From Patescibacteria group bacterium (GTDB taxonomy: Bacteria; Patescibacteriota; Minisyncoccia; Phycocordibacterales; UBA2100), in assembly GCA_015491135.1 (NCBI GenBank), contig WFWK01000077.1:1-12413 (forward strand): a stretch of DNA of 12,413 bases, written 5' to 3'. Each line of letters starts with the position of its first letter. Position 1 is the stretch's first letter. The translations under genes were made by a program, and so were the position numbers. Below are positions 7,191 through 12,413 of this stretch, in pieces. Below the pieces are notes generated by a model. That model was not told where the DNA came from. It searched no databases and was given only the letters and a program-made list of their open reading frames with translations.

Positions 7191-7766
7191 ATGCTTGATA
7201 CTTCAAGAATTATTATAATTTCAGGACCCTCCGGAGCAGGTGAGGACAGCATCATTGAAGGTCTGAAAAACAAAACTCCAATAGAAAGGGTTATAACCAC
7301 AACCACCAGAGAACCCAGAGAAGGGGAGTCTCAAGGTAGTCCATATTATTTCATTTCAAAAGATGAATTTAAAAGAAAAATTAAAAATGATGAATTTGTT
7401 GAGTGGGCACAACATTACAACGACAACTACTACGGAGTCACAAAAGAAGAGTTGCAAAGAGTGGCGAACTCCGGAGCACTTGGAGTTTGGAAAGTAGATT
7501 TTAAAGGTGTGCAATCAGCTAAAAAAATGTTTCCGGGAATAAAAGCTGTTTTAATTACAGTTGAATCTCCGGAAATTTTAAAAAAGCGTTTAATAAAAAG
7601 GGGGGAGACAGATGAAAAATATATTGAAGAGCGCATGAAGTATTCAAATGAATTTCTAAAACATAAAGATTTATATGATTTTGTGGTTGTAAACAAAGAA
7701 GGTAAGTTGGACGAAGCGATAGAAACTCTGTATAATTATTTAAAAGAAAATAATTTCATAAATTAA
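7191..7766 (+). CDS. gmk: Guanylate kinase-like protein with altered Walker A motif
   Basis: This 191-residue protein matches guanylate kinase (GMP + ATP to GDP + ADP) along its length. The GMP-binding region is intact: TTTTREPREGE (R40, R43), Y52/Y53, E71 in FVEWA, and NYYGV (Y81). The VDFKG segment (D103) and the lid RGETDEKYIEERM (about 137-149) also fit, as does the C-terminal YDFVVVN. The Walker A loop, however, reads GPSGAGEDS (12-20): the invariant Lys is Glu18 and the Ser/Thr that follows is Asp19. This Lys contacts the ATP phosphates, so either this lineage uses a modified ATP site or activity is reduced. Length is normal. ATG 7191 follows a matching promoter. First gene of a tight trio; adk starts 1 nt after the stop. 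Family call is firm; full activity is not. Confidence 0.88.
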   Translation: MLDTSRIIIISGPSGAGEDSIIEGLKNKTPIERVITTTTREPREGESQGSPYYFISKDEFKRKIKNDEFVEWAQHYNDNYYGVTKEELQRVANSGALGVWKVDFKGVQSAKKMFPGIKAVLITVESPEILKKRLIKRGETDEKYIEERMKYSNEFLKHKDLYDFVVVNKEGKLDEAIETLYNYLKENNFIN

Positions 7767-7767
7767 T

Positions 7768-8427
7768 ATGGATATTGTAATTTTGGGAATTCAAGGAAGT
7801 GGCAAAGGCACACAAGGCAGAAAACTTTCAAAAGAATTTGGTTTTTTTATTTTTGAAATGGGAGCGGTATTCAGAGAACTTCTCAAAACCGACTCGCCCC
7901 TTGCGGAGCACTTGAAAGGTATAATAAACAAAGGGAATCTGGTTGACGATGAGAACGTAATGAAAGTTTTCTATGATGCCATAGAAAAGATAAAAGAGAA
8001 AAACAACGGCGCTCTACCGGAGAAAATGATATTTGACGGGATTCCCAGAAGGTTGGGGCAGAAAAAAGAATTTGATTTGTGGATGGAAAAACAAGGCAGG
8101 GATTTTGTGGTTTTAAATATCTTAATTTCCGAGGAAGAAGCGCTAAACAGGCTTGTTAGGAGAAAAGTGTGCGCAAGCTGTGGTAAGTCTTTTATGCCCG
8201 ATTACGACAAAGAATTTTGCGACGAGTGCGGAGGGAAGATTGTAATAAGAGAAGACGAGTCTGCAGATGCCATAAGAGCAAGAATTAAAGATTTTAAAGA
8301 ATACACAGAACCTGTTTTGCGGGAGTATGAAAAAGAAGGAAAACTCATTAACATAAATGGAAAACAGGCACCCGATGATGTCTACAAAGAAATAAAAGAG
8401 AAGTTATCAGATTATTTAAACAACTAG
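7768..8427 (+). CDS. adk: Adenylate kinase, zinc-lid type
   Basis: This 219-residue protein is adenylate kinase (AMP + ATP to 2 ADP). The P-loop GIQGSGKGTQ is intact (Lys13), FDGIPR (89-94) carries the catalytic Arg, and the long LID has a zinc knuckle: C135-x2-C138 and C151-x2-C154. The end RARIKDFKEYTEPVLREY also fits. The AMP-site motif differs: the family has STGDMLR, here EMGAVFR (30-36), so Thr31 is Met and Asp33 is Ala, while Arg36 stays. The LID and P-loop make adenylate kinase the best call, but altered NMP preference cannot be excluded. ATG 7768 lies 1 nt after gmk and pyrH begins 1 nt after its TAG. Confidence 0.93.
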   Translation: MDIVILGIQGSGKGTQGRKLSKEFGFFIFEMGAVFRELLKTDSPLAEHLKGIINKGNLVDDENVMKVFYDAIEKIKEKNNGALPEKMIFDGIPRRLGQKKEFDLWMEKQGRDFVVLNILISEEEALNRLVRRKVCASCGKSFMPDYDKEFCDECGGKIVIREDESADAIRARIKDFKEYTEPVLREYEKEGKLININGKQAPDDVYKEIKEKLSDYLNN

Positions 8428-8428
8428 T

Positions 8429-9136
8429 ATGGAGAAGGATAAGAAAAAAGTGTTAATTAAACTCTCAGGTGGCGCTCTCTCTTCCGGAGATGATAAATAT
8501 ACCGAACCAACATTGAAACAAACCGCAGAGAAAATAAAAAACATACAGGAGAAAGGATTTGAAGTAGCTTTGGTTGTAGGTGGAGGAAACCTTTTCAGAG
8601 GGAGAGATTTGGCGGGAAATTTATCAATTCGCCGTCCAACCGCCGACTATATAGGAATGCTGGCGACAGTTCAAAATGCTCTGGTGTTGAGAGACTATTT
8701 TGAATCTCAAGGGTTGGTGGTCCGTGTCTCCTCCGCTATCTCTATGCCACAGATTTGTGAGAGCTATATGCCACAACGTGCGCGACGGCACTTGGCGAAA
8801 GGGCGTGTGGTGATTTTTGCAGGCGGGACGGGCATGCCGTATTTTACTACCGATACTACCGCAGCACAGCGCGCCCTGGAGCTAAACTGCGGAACCTTGG
8901 TTTTGGCAAAAGACGGGGTAGATGGAGTGTATTCGGCCGACCCTAAATTGGACAGTAATGCTTACAAGATAGATACAATCTCTGCAAGTGAAGTGCTGGA
9001 GAGAGGGTTGAAGGTTGCAGATGCAACTGCAATTTCTCTGTGTCGTGACAACCAGTTGCCTATCAAAGTTGTATCAATGAATAATTTGGATAAATTTGAA
9101 GATGACAATTACGGTACTTTGGTGTTGCCTGAGTAA
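8429..9136 (+). CDS. pyrH: Uridylate (UMP) kinase
   Basis: This 235-residue protein is bacterial UMP kinase of the amino-acid-kinase fold, UMP + ATP to UDP + ADP, usually hexameric and regulated by GTP and UTP. Family motifs in order: IKLSGGAL (10-17; Glu of the usual SGEAL is Gly here), VVGGGNLFRGR (49-59), YIGMLATVQNAL (74-85), HLAKGRVVIFAGGTG (121-135), FTTDTTAAQRALEL (139-152), KDGVDGVYSADP (161-172) and KVADATAISLCRDN (195-208). Length is normal. The middle (about 8740-8890) is visibly richer in G and C than the two ends, mostly where the conserved core is coded. It is third in the gmk-adk-pyrH run; it is more often beside tsf/frr in bacteria, so the location is unusual. Confidence 0.97.
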   Translation: MEKDKKKVLIKLSGGALSSGDDKYTEPTLKQTAEKIKNIQEKGFEVALVVGGGNLFRGRDLAGNLSIRRPTADYIGMLATVQNALVLRDYFESQGLVVRVSSAISMPQICESYMPQRARRHLAKGRVVIFAGGTGMPYFTTDTTAAQRALELNCGTLVLAKDGVDGVYSADPKLDSNAYKIDTISASEVLERGLKVADATAISLCRDNQLPIKVVSMNNLDKFEDDNYGTLVLPE

Positions 9137-9153
9137 TTATTTTTTACTATATT
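9125..9153 (+). promoter_or_regulatory. Promoter of map (leaderless)
   Basis: TTGCCT (9125-9130) and TATATT (9148-9153) are exactly 17 bp apart; the -35 lies inside the end of pyrH. The predicted start falls at about 9160-9162, on or next to the map ATG at 9162. No Shine-Dalgarno sequence is present. Confidence 0.5.
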
Positions 9154-9161
9154 GTGCTTTT

Positions 9162-9932
9162 ATGATTATAAAGAACGAAAAAGAATTAAAAATTTTAAGA
9201 GAAGGTGGAAAAATTCTTGCATCATTGCTTAAGTTCCTTGCAAATGAAACAAAAGAAGGGGTAAGCTCTCTTGATTTGGAAAACTTGGCGCGTTTAAAAA
9301 TGAAAGAGTTTGGAGTATCTCCCGCGACACTCGGCTATACTCCCAAAGGCTCAAGAAGACCTTATCCGGCGGCGCTTTGTGTCTCAGTCAATGATGTGAT
9401 AGTGCATGGAATTCCCAATGAGAAACCAACGGTTTTCAAAGAAGGCGATCTTGTGGCTATAGATTGTGTTATAGAGTATAAAGGTCTTTTTGTTGATTCT
9501 GCTTTAACAGTGGGCGTGGGCAATATTTCAAAACAGGATCAAAAACTTATAGACGCCACAGTAGAAGCAAGGCAGGCGGGCATTGCCAAGGCGAAAGCGG
9601 GAGTTCGTGTAGGTGAGATAAACAAAGCGGTAAGTGAGGTTGCGCAAAAGTATGGTTTTTCTCTTCCTCCGGAGTTGGGTGGTCATGGTGTTGGCAAATC
9701 AATTCATGAGCGACCGTTTGTGGGAAACTACGATGGCGCACCTGATTCGGACTACATTCTAAAAGAGGGTGAGGTGATAACGGTTGAGCCTATGCTGTCA
9801 GCTGGTTCCGCAGAGCTTGAACTTTTGCCGGATGGCTATTCCTACAGAGTAAAAGACGGTTCACAAACTGCACATTTTGAACATACTATAGTTGTAACAA
9901 AAAACGGCGCCGAGATTTTGACGAAATTGTAA
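9162..9932 (+). CDS. map: Methionine aminopeptidase, type I
   Basis: This 256-residue metalloprotease removes N-terminal Met from new proteins in the cytoplasm. All five metal ligands of the pita-bread fold are present: D101, D112, H175 (in GGHGVGKSIHE), E209 (VEPM) and E240 (QTAHFEHT); His82 in VHGIP is the substrate-site His. There is no N-terminal zinc-finger extension, so it is the short type Ia form. The frame stays open back to 9096 but the extra residues overlap pyrH and are not family-like; ATG 9162 (MIIKNEKELKILREGG) gives the usual N-terminus and follows a matching promoter. The secY-adk-map order is partly kept here, separated by the extra genes. Confidence 0.97.
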   Translation: MIIKNEKELKILREGGKILASLLKFLANETKEGVSSLDLENLARLKMKEFGVSPATLGYTPKGSRRPYPAALCVSVNDVIVHGIPNEKPTVFKEGDLVAIDCVIEYKGLFVDSALTVGVGNISKQDQKLIDATVEARQAGIAKAKAGVRVGEINKAVSEVAQKYGFSLPPELGGHGVGKSIHERPFVGNYDGAPDSDYILKEGEVITVEPMLSAGSAELELLPDGYSYRVKDGSQTAHFEHTIVVTKNGAEILTKL

Positions 9933-9945
9933 AATATCAGCAGAA

Positions 9946-9968
9946 CTAACCAACATCATTTTTGGTAG
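9946..9968 (+). terminator. Weak hairpin after map
   Basis: CTAACCAA (9946-9953) can pair with TTGGTAG (9962-9968) with one bulged A, 14 nt past the map stop. There is no U tract after the stem, so a terminator role is doubtful; it is noted because no better one was seen after map. Confidence 0.2.
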
Positions 9969-9980
9969 GTAATGTTTATA

Positions 9981-9989
9981 TTATCCACA
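9981..9989 (+). promoter_or_regulatory. Perfect DnaA-box sequence
   Basis: TTATCCACA matches the strongest bacterial DnaA box exactly, in the 171-nt gap between map and the next gene. No second box was found by eye in this gap. A chance match is possible (about one in ten for a window of this size). Confidence 0.3.
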
Positions 9990-9994
9990 ACCGA

Positions 9995-10025
9995 TTGTTT
10001 GCAAGCACTTTTTTTTTACTATACT
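9995..10025 (+). promoter_or_regulatory. Promoter candidate of the TIMP/Kazal-like protein gene
   Basis: A -10 box TATACT (10020-10025) follows a T-rich run. Upstream candidates for the -35 are TTGTTT (9995-10000, 19-bp spacer) and TTGCAA (9999-10004, 15-bp spacer); neither spacing is ideal. The start would be near 10032, leaving an AT-rich leader of about 70 nt. Confidence 0.4.
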
Positions 10026-10057
10026 ATCAAAATAGGTATTGAGTATTAAAAGTGAAT

Positions 10058-10088
10058 TTAATAATTGATAAATAATAAATATTATTAA
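10058..10088 (+). repeat. AT-only inverted repeats in the leader of the next gene
   Basis: TTAATAAT (10058-10065) is the exact reverse complement of ATTATTAA (10081-10088). An overlapping alternative, AATAAT-AAAT-ATTATT (10071-10086), is also perfect. They lie just before the ATG at 10104 and could be an operator or a weak RNA structure; composition alone makes such matches fairly likely. Confidence 0.35.
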
Positions 10089-10103
10089 GTTAAACAAATT
10101 TTT

Positions 10104-11471
10104 ATGTATACAAAACTAGCACCATTATATATCAGTTTGTTTCTTTTTGTCACGCCTTTTGTTGCGGATGCTTTGAGTTGCGCACCACCAAAAAGTGACA
10201 AAGATTTTATTCAGTCAGGTGGTATTATATTTGAGGGGGCTGTAAAATCTAATGATATAGTAGGAACATACGGTAATAACGAACAAAGAGCGGTTAATTT
10301 TAGAGTAACGAAAGTGTGGGGAGGCAAAAATATTCCACAAACATTTACAGTGGTGGATTTGGTTCCAAAATGCCAACAGCGATCTACTTTTTTTAATTTT
10401 TTTAGCTCATTAAGTATTATGCCCACATTAGAATGCTCAAACGACATATGGGGAATTAGGGATACTTTTGAGATTGGAAAGCGCTACATAGTTTATGCCA
10501 AGTATGATTCCAAGTTAGAGCAATATGTAGCCAGTATTGGTGCTTGTGCCCAAAGCCAAATATCAACAAACAGTAAGATAGCAAAGCTTAATGCATCTGT
10601 TGGTCAATGGAGGTCACCGAGTACCGTTGCATTAAGCGAATGTTTAGGAAGTGATCATATTCCGGTGTGCGGCTTAAAAAATGGAGTTCCTCAAACATAT
10701 ACCAATATGTGTTATTTACAAGCTGATGGAGCCGCTTATAAACATAAAGGAGAGTGTTTAACTGCTGAAGAACCAGCTAAAGATATTGATAAGGTTATTG
10801 ATTTGCTTGAAGAGATGGGTTTCTCAAAGCAAGTAAGAATTGCAGTTGCACGTTTGTTGTTGGAAGATAATCCGGATACACCTGAAATAACTTTACCGGC
10901 AGATGCTCTCATTGAGGTTGTAAACCCAAAAGGCGGAGAATATTATATTGGAAACACTCTTAATATTAAGTGGAATTTTGGAACTTGGCCAGCAGAAGAT
11001 GTTATAATAAATCTTTATGAGTCGGGTGGCGGGCTAATTGGCACTGTATCTCGCACTAAAGTAAGGAAGGGACAATTTTTATGGAAAATACCAGGTAAGT
11101 TAGATAGGGGATATATAAAGGATGGTAAATACAAGTTAGCGTTGGGTGTACCGTATACGAACAAGGTATTTTGGTCCTCTGAGTTTGAAATTAAAAGTAA
11201 AAGAAATACTAAAACATCCTCATGTGGTCTTACTAGAAATCTGTATTATGGTGCCAGTGGTGAAGATGTTGCAGATTTACAAAAATTCTTAAAAAAGAAA
11301 GGTTTTTACAACTATCGCGTAACAGGGTACTATGGAAGAGTAACACAAGGTGCCGTACAGTCTTATAAGAAAACAATGTTGCAGCTGTCAGATGGTTTTG
11401 AAGAAGGCGTTGGTCCTATCACCAGGAAATACATAAATAAACAAATGTGCGCTGACTATGTGTGGTATTAG
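10104..11471 (+). CDS. Exported NTR/TIMP-like, Kazal-like, Kre9/KNH-like, peptidoglycan-binding protein
   Basis: This 455-residue protein is exported and Cys-rich. Residues 1-25 are a signal peptide; the first residue after it may be Cys26. Residues 26-150 resemble an NTR/TIMP-type domain: SCAPP start, IIFEGAV, FRVTKVWGGK, then YIVYAKYD and a closing C148. Residues about 180-218 are a Kazal-like module: C180, HIPVCG (C189), TYTNMC (C203), GEC (C218), with the classic first Cys pair reduced. A helical linker (222-255) follows. Residues 268-363 match the Kre9/KNH (Ser-Thr-rich GPI-anchored-like) beta-sandwich: VNPKGGEYYIGNTLNIKW. Residues 374-449 are PG_binding_1: YYGASGEDVADLQKFLKKKG, GYYGRVTQGAVQSYK, GVGPITRKYIN, bracketed by C374 and C449. 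TIMP and Kazal modules are known protease-inhibitor folds; inhibition here is an inference, as is anchoring to the wall. Confidence 0.8.
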   Translation: MYTKLAPLYISLFLFVTPFVADALSCAPPKSDKDFIQSGGIIFEGAVKSNDIVGTYGNNEQRAVNFRVTKVWGGKNIPQTFTVVDLVPKCQQRSTFFNFFSSLSIMPTLECSNDIWGIRDTFEIGKRYIVYAKYDSKLEQYVASIGACAQSQISTNSKIAKLNASVGQWRSPSTVALSECLGSDHIPVCGLKNGVPQTYTNMCYLQADGAAYKHKGECLTAEEPAKDIDKVIDLLEEMGFSKQVRIAVARLLLEDNPDTPEITLPADALIEVVNPKGGEYYIGNTLNIKWNFGTWPAEDVIINLYESGGGLIGTVSRTKVRKGQFLWKIPGKLDRGYIKDGKYKLALGVPYTNKVFWSSEFEIKSKRNTKTSSCGLTRNLYYGASGEDVADLQKFLKKKGFYNYRVTGYYGRVTQGAVQSYKKTMLQLSDGFEEGVGPITRKYINKQMCADYVWY

Positions 11472-11474
11472 CGC
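11449..11474 (+). terminator. Hairpin across the stop codon of the Kazal-like gene
   Basis: GCGCTGA (11449-11455) pairs with TTAGCGC (11468-11474), seven pairs including one G-T. It covers the TAG stop. No U tract follows (GGTTTGCTAAGG), so it is a weak terminator candidate at best. Confidence 0.2.
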
Positions 11475-11520
11475 GGTTTGCTAAGGTAGTGCATTAACAT
11501 TTTGCGTCATAGCTCTTCAA

Positions 11521-11551
11521 CACTACACTTGAGGCGACAGGAGTTGTGGTG
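11521..11551 (+). ncRNA. Possible stem-loop, 10 bp with one bulge
   Basis: CACTACA (11521-11527) pairs with TGTGGTG (11545-11551, one G-T). After a bulged T (11544), CTT (11528-11530) pairs with GAG (11541-11543). The loop is GAGGCGACAG. It competes with the longer-range pair CAACACT (11518-11524) with AGTGTTG (11587-11593), so two alternative folds are possible. No known RNA family was recognised. Confidence 0.25.
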
Positions 11552-11686
11552 CGGAGAATCTTCTCTACTTATTCTTGAAAGTCATGAGTGTTGTTTGAGG
11601 AAGTTGTCTTCAGCATCTAACGAGTTTGTTTACCCACATAAATCCTAAAATGTATTTGACCATTACCTGACGGGTTCTTATTACCA

Positions 11687-11715
11687 TTGACATATTTTAG
11701 CTTAAGTTGTACATT
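11687..11715 (+). promoter_or_regulatory. Promoter candidate of the last gene
   Basis: A perfect -35 TTGACA (11687-11692) lies 17 bp ahead of TACATT (11710-11715), four of six matches to the -10 consensus. The start would be about 11722, giving a 21-nt leader before ATG 11743. The leader is AT-rich with no Shine-Dalgarno sequence. Confidence 0.5.
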
Positions 11716-11742
11716 AAAATTATTAATGTTTATTTTTAGCTT

Positions 11743-12413
11743 ATGAAAAAGCTTATTTTTTCCATACTGTTTCTTTTGTCAGGCGTGTTTGTGGCGCAAG
11801 CCACATCAAGACCTCTAGAAGGTTGTTATGATGGTACAATTTTAAGACCTCATGGTTATGAGACCACTTGTATAACTCTTTCCGGAGGGCTTACCTCTTG
11901 TGTCTCGGATGCGGTGTATGTTTGTGAAAATGGAAACTGGAAAATAAAGTCAACTGCAGATTCTTGTCCAGATTGCACCGACCCGTACCCAAAACCGGCT
12001 TCTTGGTGCCCGTTGGGTTCAACTCCGGTATGTGGTATAAAATGGGAGTACAAGTGTGATTATTATTGCGGATACTTTCCAACGTACAAGACCTATAAAA
12101 ACATTTGCAAATTACAAGATGCCGGAGCTCAGTTTTACCACGAAGGAAAGTGCAAAAAAACATCTTATACCAACAGCGCTCCAAGCATAACTTATTTTTC
12201 AGGTCCCACGACTTTGTATGTTAACCAGTCCGGAACTTGGACTCTTACAGCCTATGATCCGGATGGTGATAATTTAAGTTACAAAATAGATTGGGGAGAC
12301 ACGGATTTTCGCTACAAACCAATGGCACAAGCTACAAGTCCTTTTAGTCAAACAATTTCTCTGACACACACTTACTCAAAGCCTGGTACATATCAAATAA
12401 CAGTTACAGTTAC
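11743..12413 (+). CDS. Exported Cys-rich Kazal-like and PKD-domain protein (3' partial)
   Basis: The frame is open from ATG 11743 to the window end; 223 residues are visible and the gene continues outside. Residues 1-20 are a signal peptide with a good cleavage site (VAQA before T21). Residues 28-79 are Cys-rich (C28, C43, C53, C61, C75, C78) without a family I recognise. Residues about 89-137 are Kazal-like: C89, TPVCG (C97), C105, C109, TYKTYKNIC (C122), and EGKC (C137). From about 146 a PKD beta-sandwich begins: NQSGTWTLTAYDPDGDNLSY, DWGD (183-186), and HTYSKPGTYQITVTV. PKD domains are extracellular adhesion or spacer modules. Its Kazal-like module echoes that of the neighbour upstream, so both may serve one surface function. 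It has its own promoter candidate and no Shine-Dalgarno sequence. Confidence 0.8.
   Translation, partial: MKKLIFSILFLLSGVFVAQATSRPLEGCYDGTILRPHGYETTCITLSGGLTSCVSDAVYVCENGNWKIKSTADSCPDCTDPYPKPASWCPLGSTPVCGIKWEYKCDYYCGYFPTYKTYKNICKLQDAGAQFYHEGKCKKTSYTNSAPSITYFSGPTTLYVNQSGTWTLTAYDPDGDNLSYKIDWGDTDFRYKPMAQATSPFSQTISLTHTYSKPGTYQITVTV

Larger units (their letters stand above)
11472..11742 (+). other. Intergenic region of 271 nt with no recognisable gene
   Basis: No reading frame or RNA gene is recognised. The first part (to about 11630) is clearly richer in G and C than other gaps of the window and contains short pairing arms: CACTACA/TGTGGTG, CAACACT/AGTGTTG and GAAG/CTTC. The second part is AT-rich with two promoter-like pairs: TTGACC-TATTAC (11656-11684) and TTGACA-TACATT (11687-11715). 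It may hold a structured leader or small RNA, or be decayed sequence; the sequence alone does not decide. Confidence 0.5.

Noticed and set aside
9096..9161. Earlier start for map
   Set aside because: The extra residues overlap pyrH and are unlike map N-termini; the promoter fits ATG 9162.
11856..12184. Opposite-strand open frames at the window end
   Set aside because: They overlap the + strand gene at 11743, which has a signal peptide and clear Kazal and PKD features.
1..12413. UGA recoded to Gly as in Gracilibacteria/Absconditabacteria
   Set aside because: The genes are full length under the standard code and contain no in-frame TGA, which recoded genomes would show often.
1..12413. CRISPR arrays, insertion sequences, tRNA or rRNA genes
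   Set aside because: No repeat-spacer pattern, transposase, terminal repeats, or tRNA/rRNA-like sequence was found.

Overview
The window looks like an AT-rich (roughly 38-40% GC by eye) chromosomal segment of a Candidate Phyla Radiation (Patescibacteria) bacterium. The evidence is a compact spc-type ribosomal protein run (S14, S8, L6, L18, S5, L15, SecY) with no rpmD/L30 between rpsE and rplO, an absence known to be typical of CPR. Other hints are spacers of 1-16 nt, almost no Shine-Dalgarno sequences, and secreted proteins combining a C-terminal peptidoglycan-binding domain with Kazal-like modules. The phylum within CPR cannot be fixed from this window. Every gene is on the + strand.

Layout. 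Positions 1-666 hold the C-terminal catalytic part of a sensor histidine kinase whose start lies upstream of the window. Positions 692-1563 hold an EamA/DMT-type transporter broken by a -1 frameshift near 848-883. Positions 1641-5401 are the rpsN-rpsH-rplF-rplR-rpsE-rplO-secY transcription unit, with its own promoter (TTGACT/TAATAT) and a 5-bp hairpin at the likely mRNA 5' end. Positions 5440-7149 encode an unrecognised 569-residue exported or membrane-anchored protein with a lysozyme-like N-terminal region and a long acidic low-complexity linker; it sits between secY and the kinases. Positions 7191-9136 are three nucleoside monophosphate kinases in a row (gmk, adk, pyrH) with 1-nt spacers, and 9162-9932 is map. 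From 10104 to the window end are two exported Cys-rich proteins: one with the order signal peptide, NTR/TIMP-like, Kazal-like, Kre9/KNH-like, PG_binding_1; the other (incomplete at the 3' end) with a signal peptide, Cys-rich region, Kazal-like module and PKD domain.

How it works together. The ribosomal unit, SecY and map cover ribosome assembly, protein export and N-terminal Met removal. The kinase trio would turn GMP, AMP and UMP into diphosphates, which fits an organism that scavenges nucleotides, as many CPR are thought to do (inference). The two terminal genes look like cell-surface proteins with protease-inhibitor-like modules, perhaps acting at a host or neighbour interface (inference).

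Main oddities: the gmk Walker A lysine and Ser/Thr are replaced by Glu-Asp; three promoters place the predicted transcription start on or next to the ATG (leaderless mRNAs); none of the 15 gene ends uses TGA and eight use TAG; and the exported TIMP-like + Kazal-like protein has an unusual domain combination.
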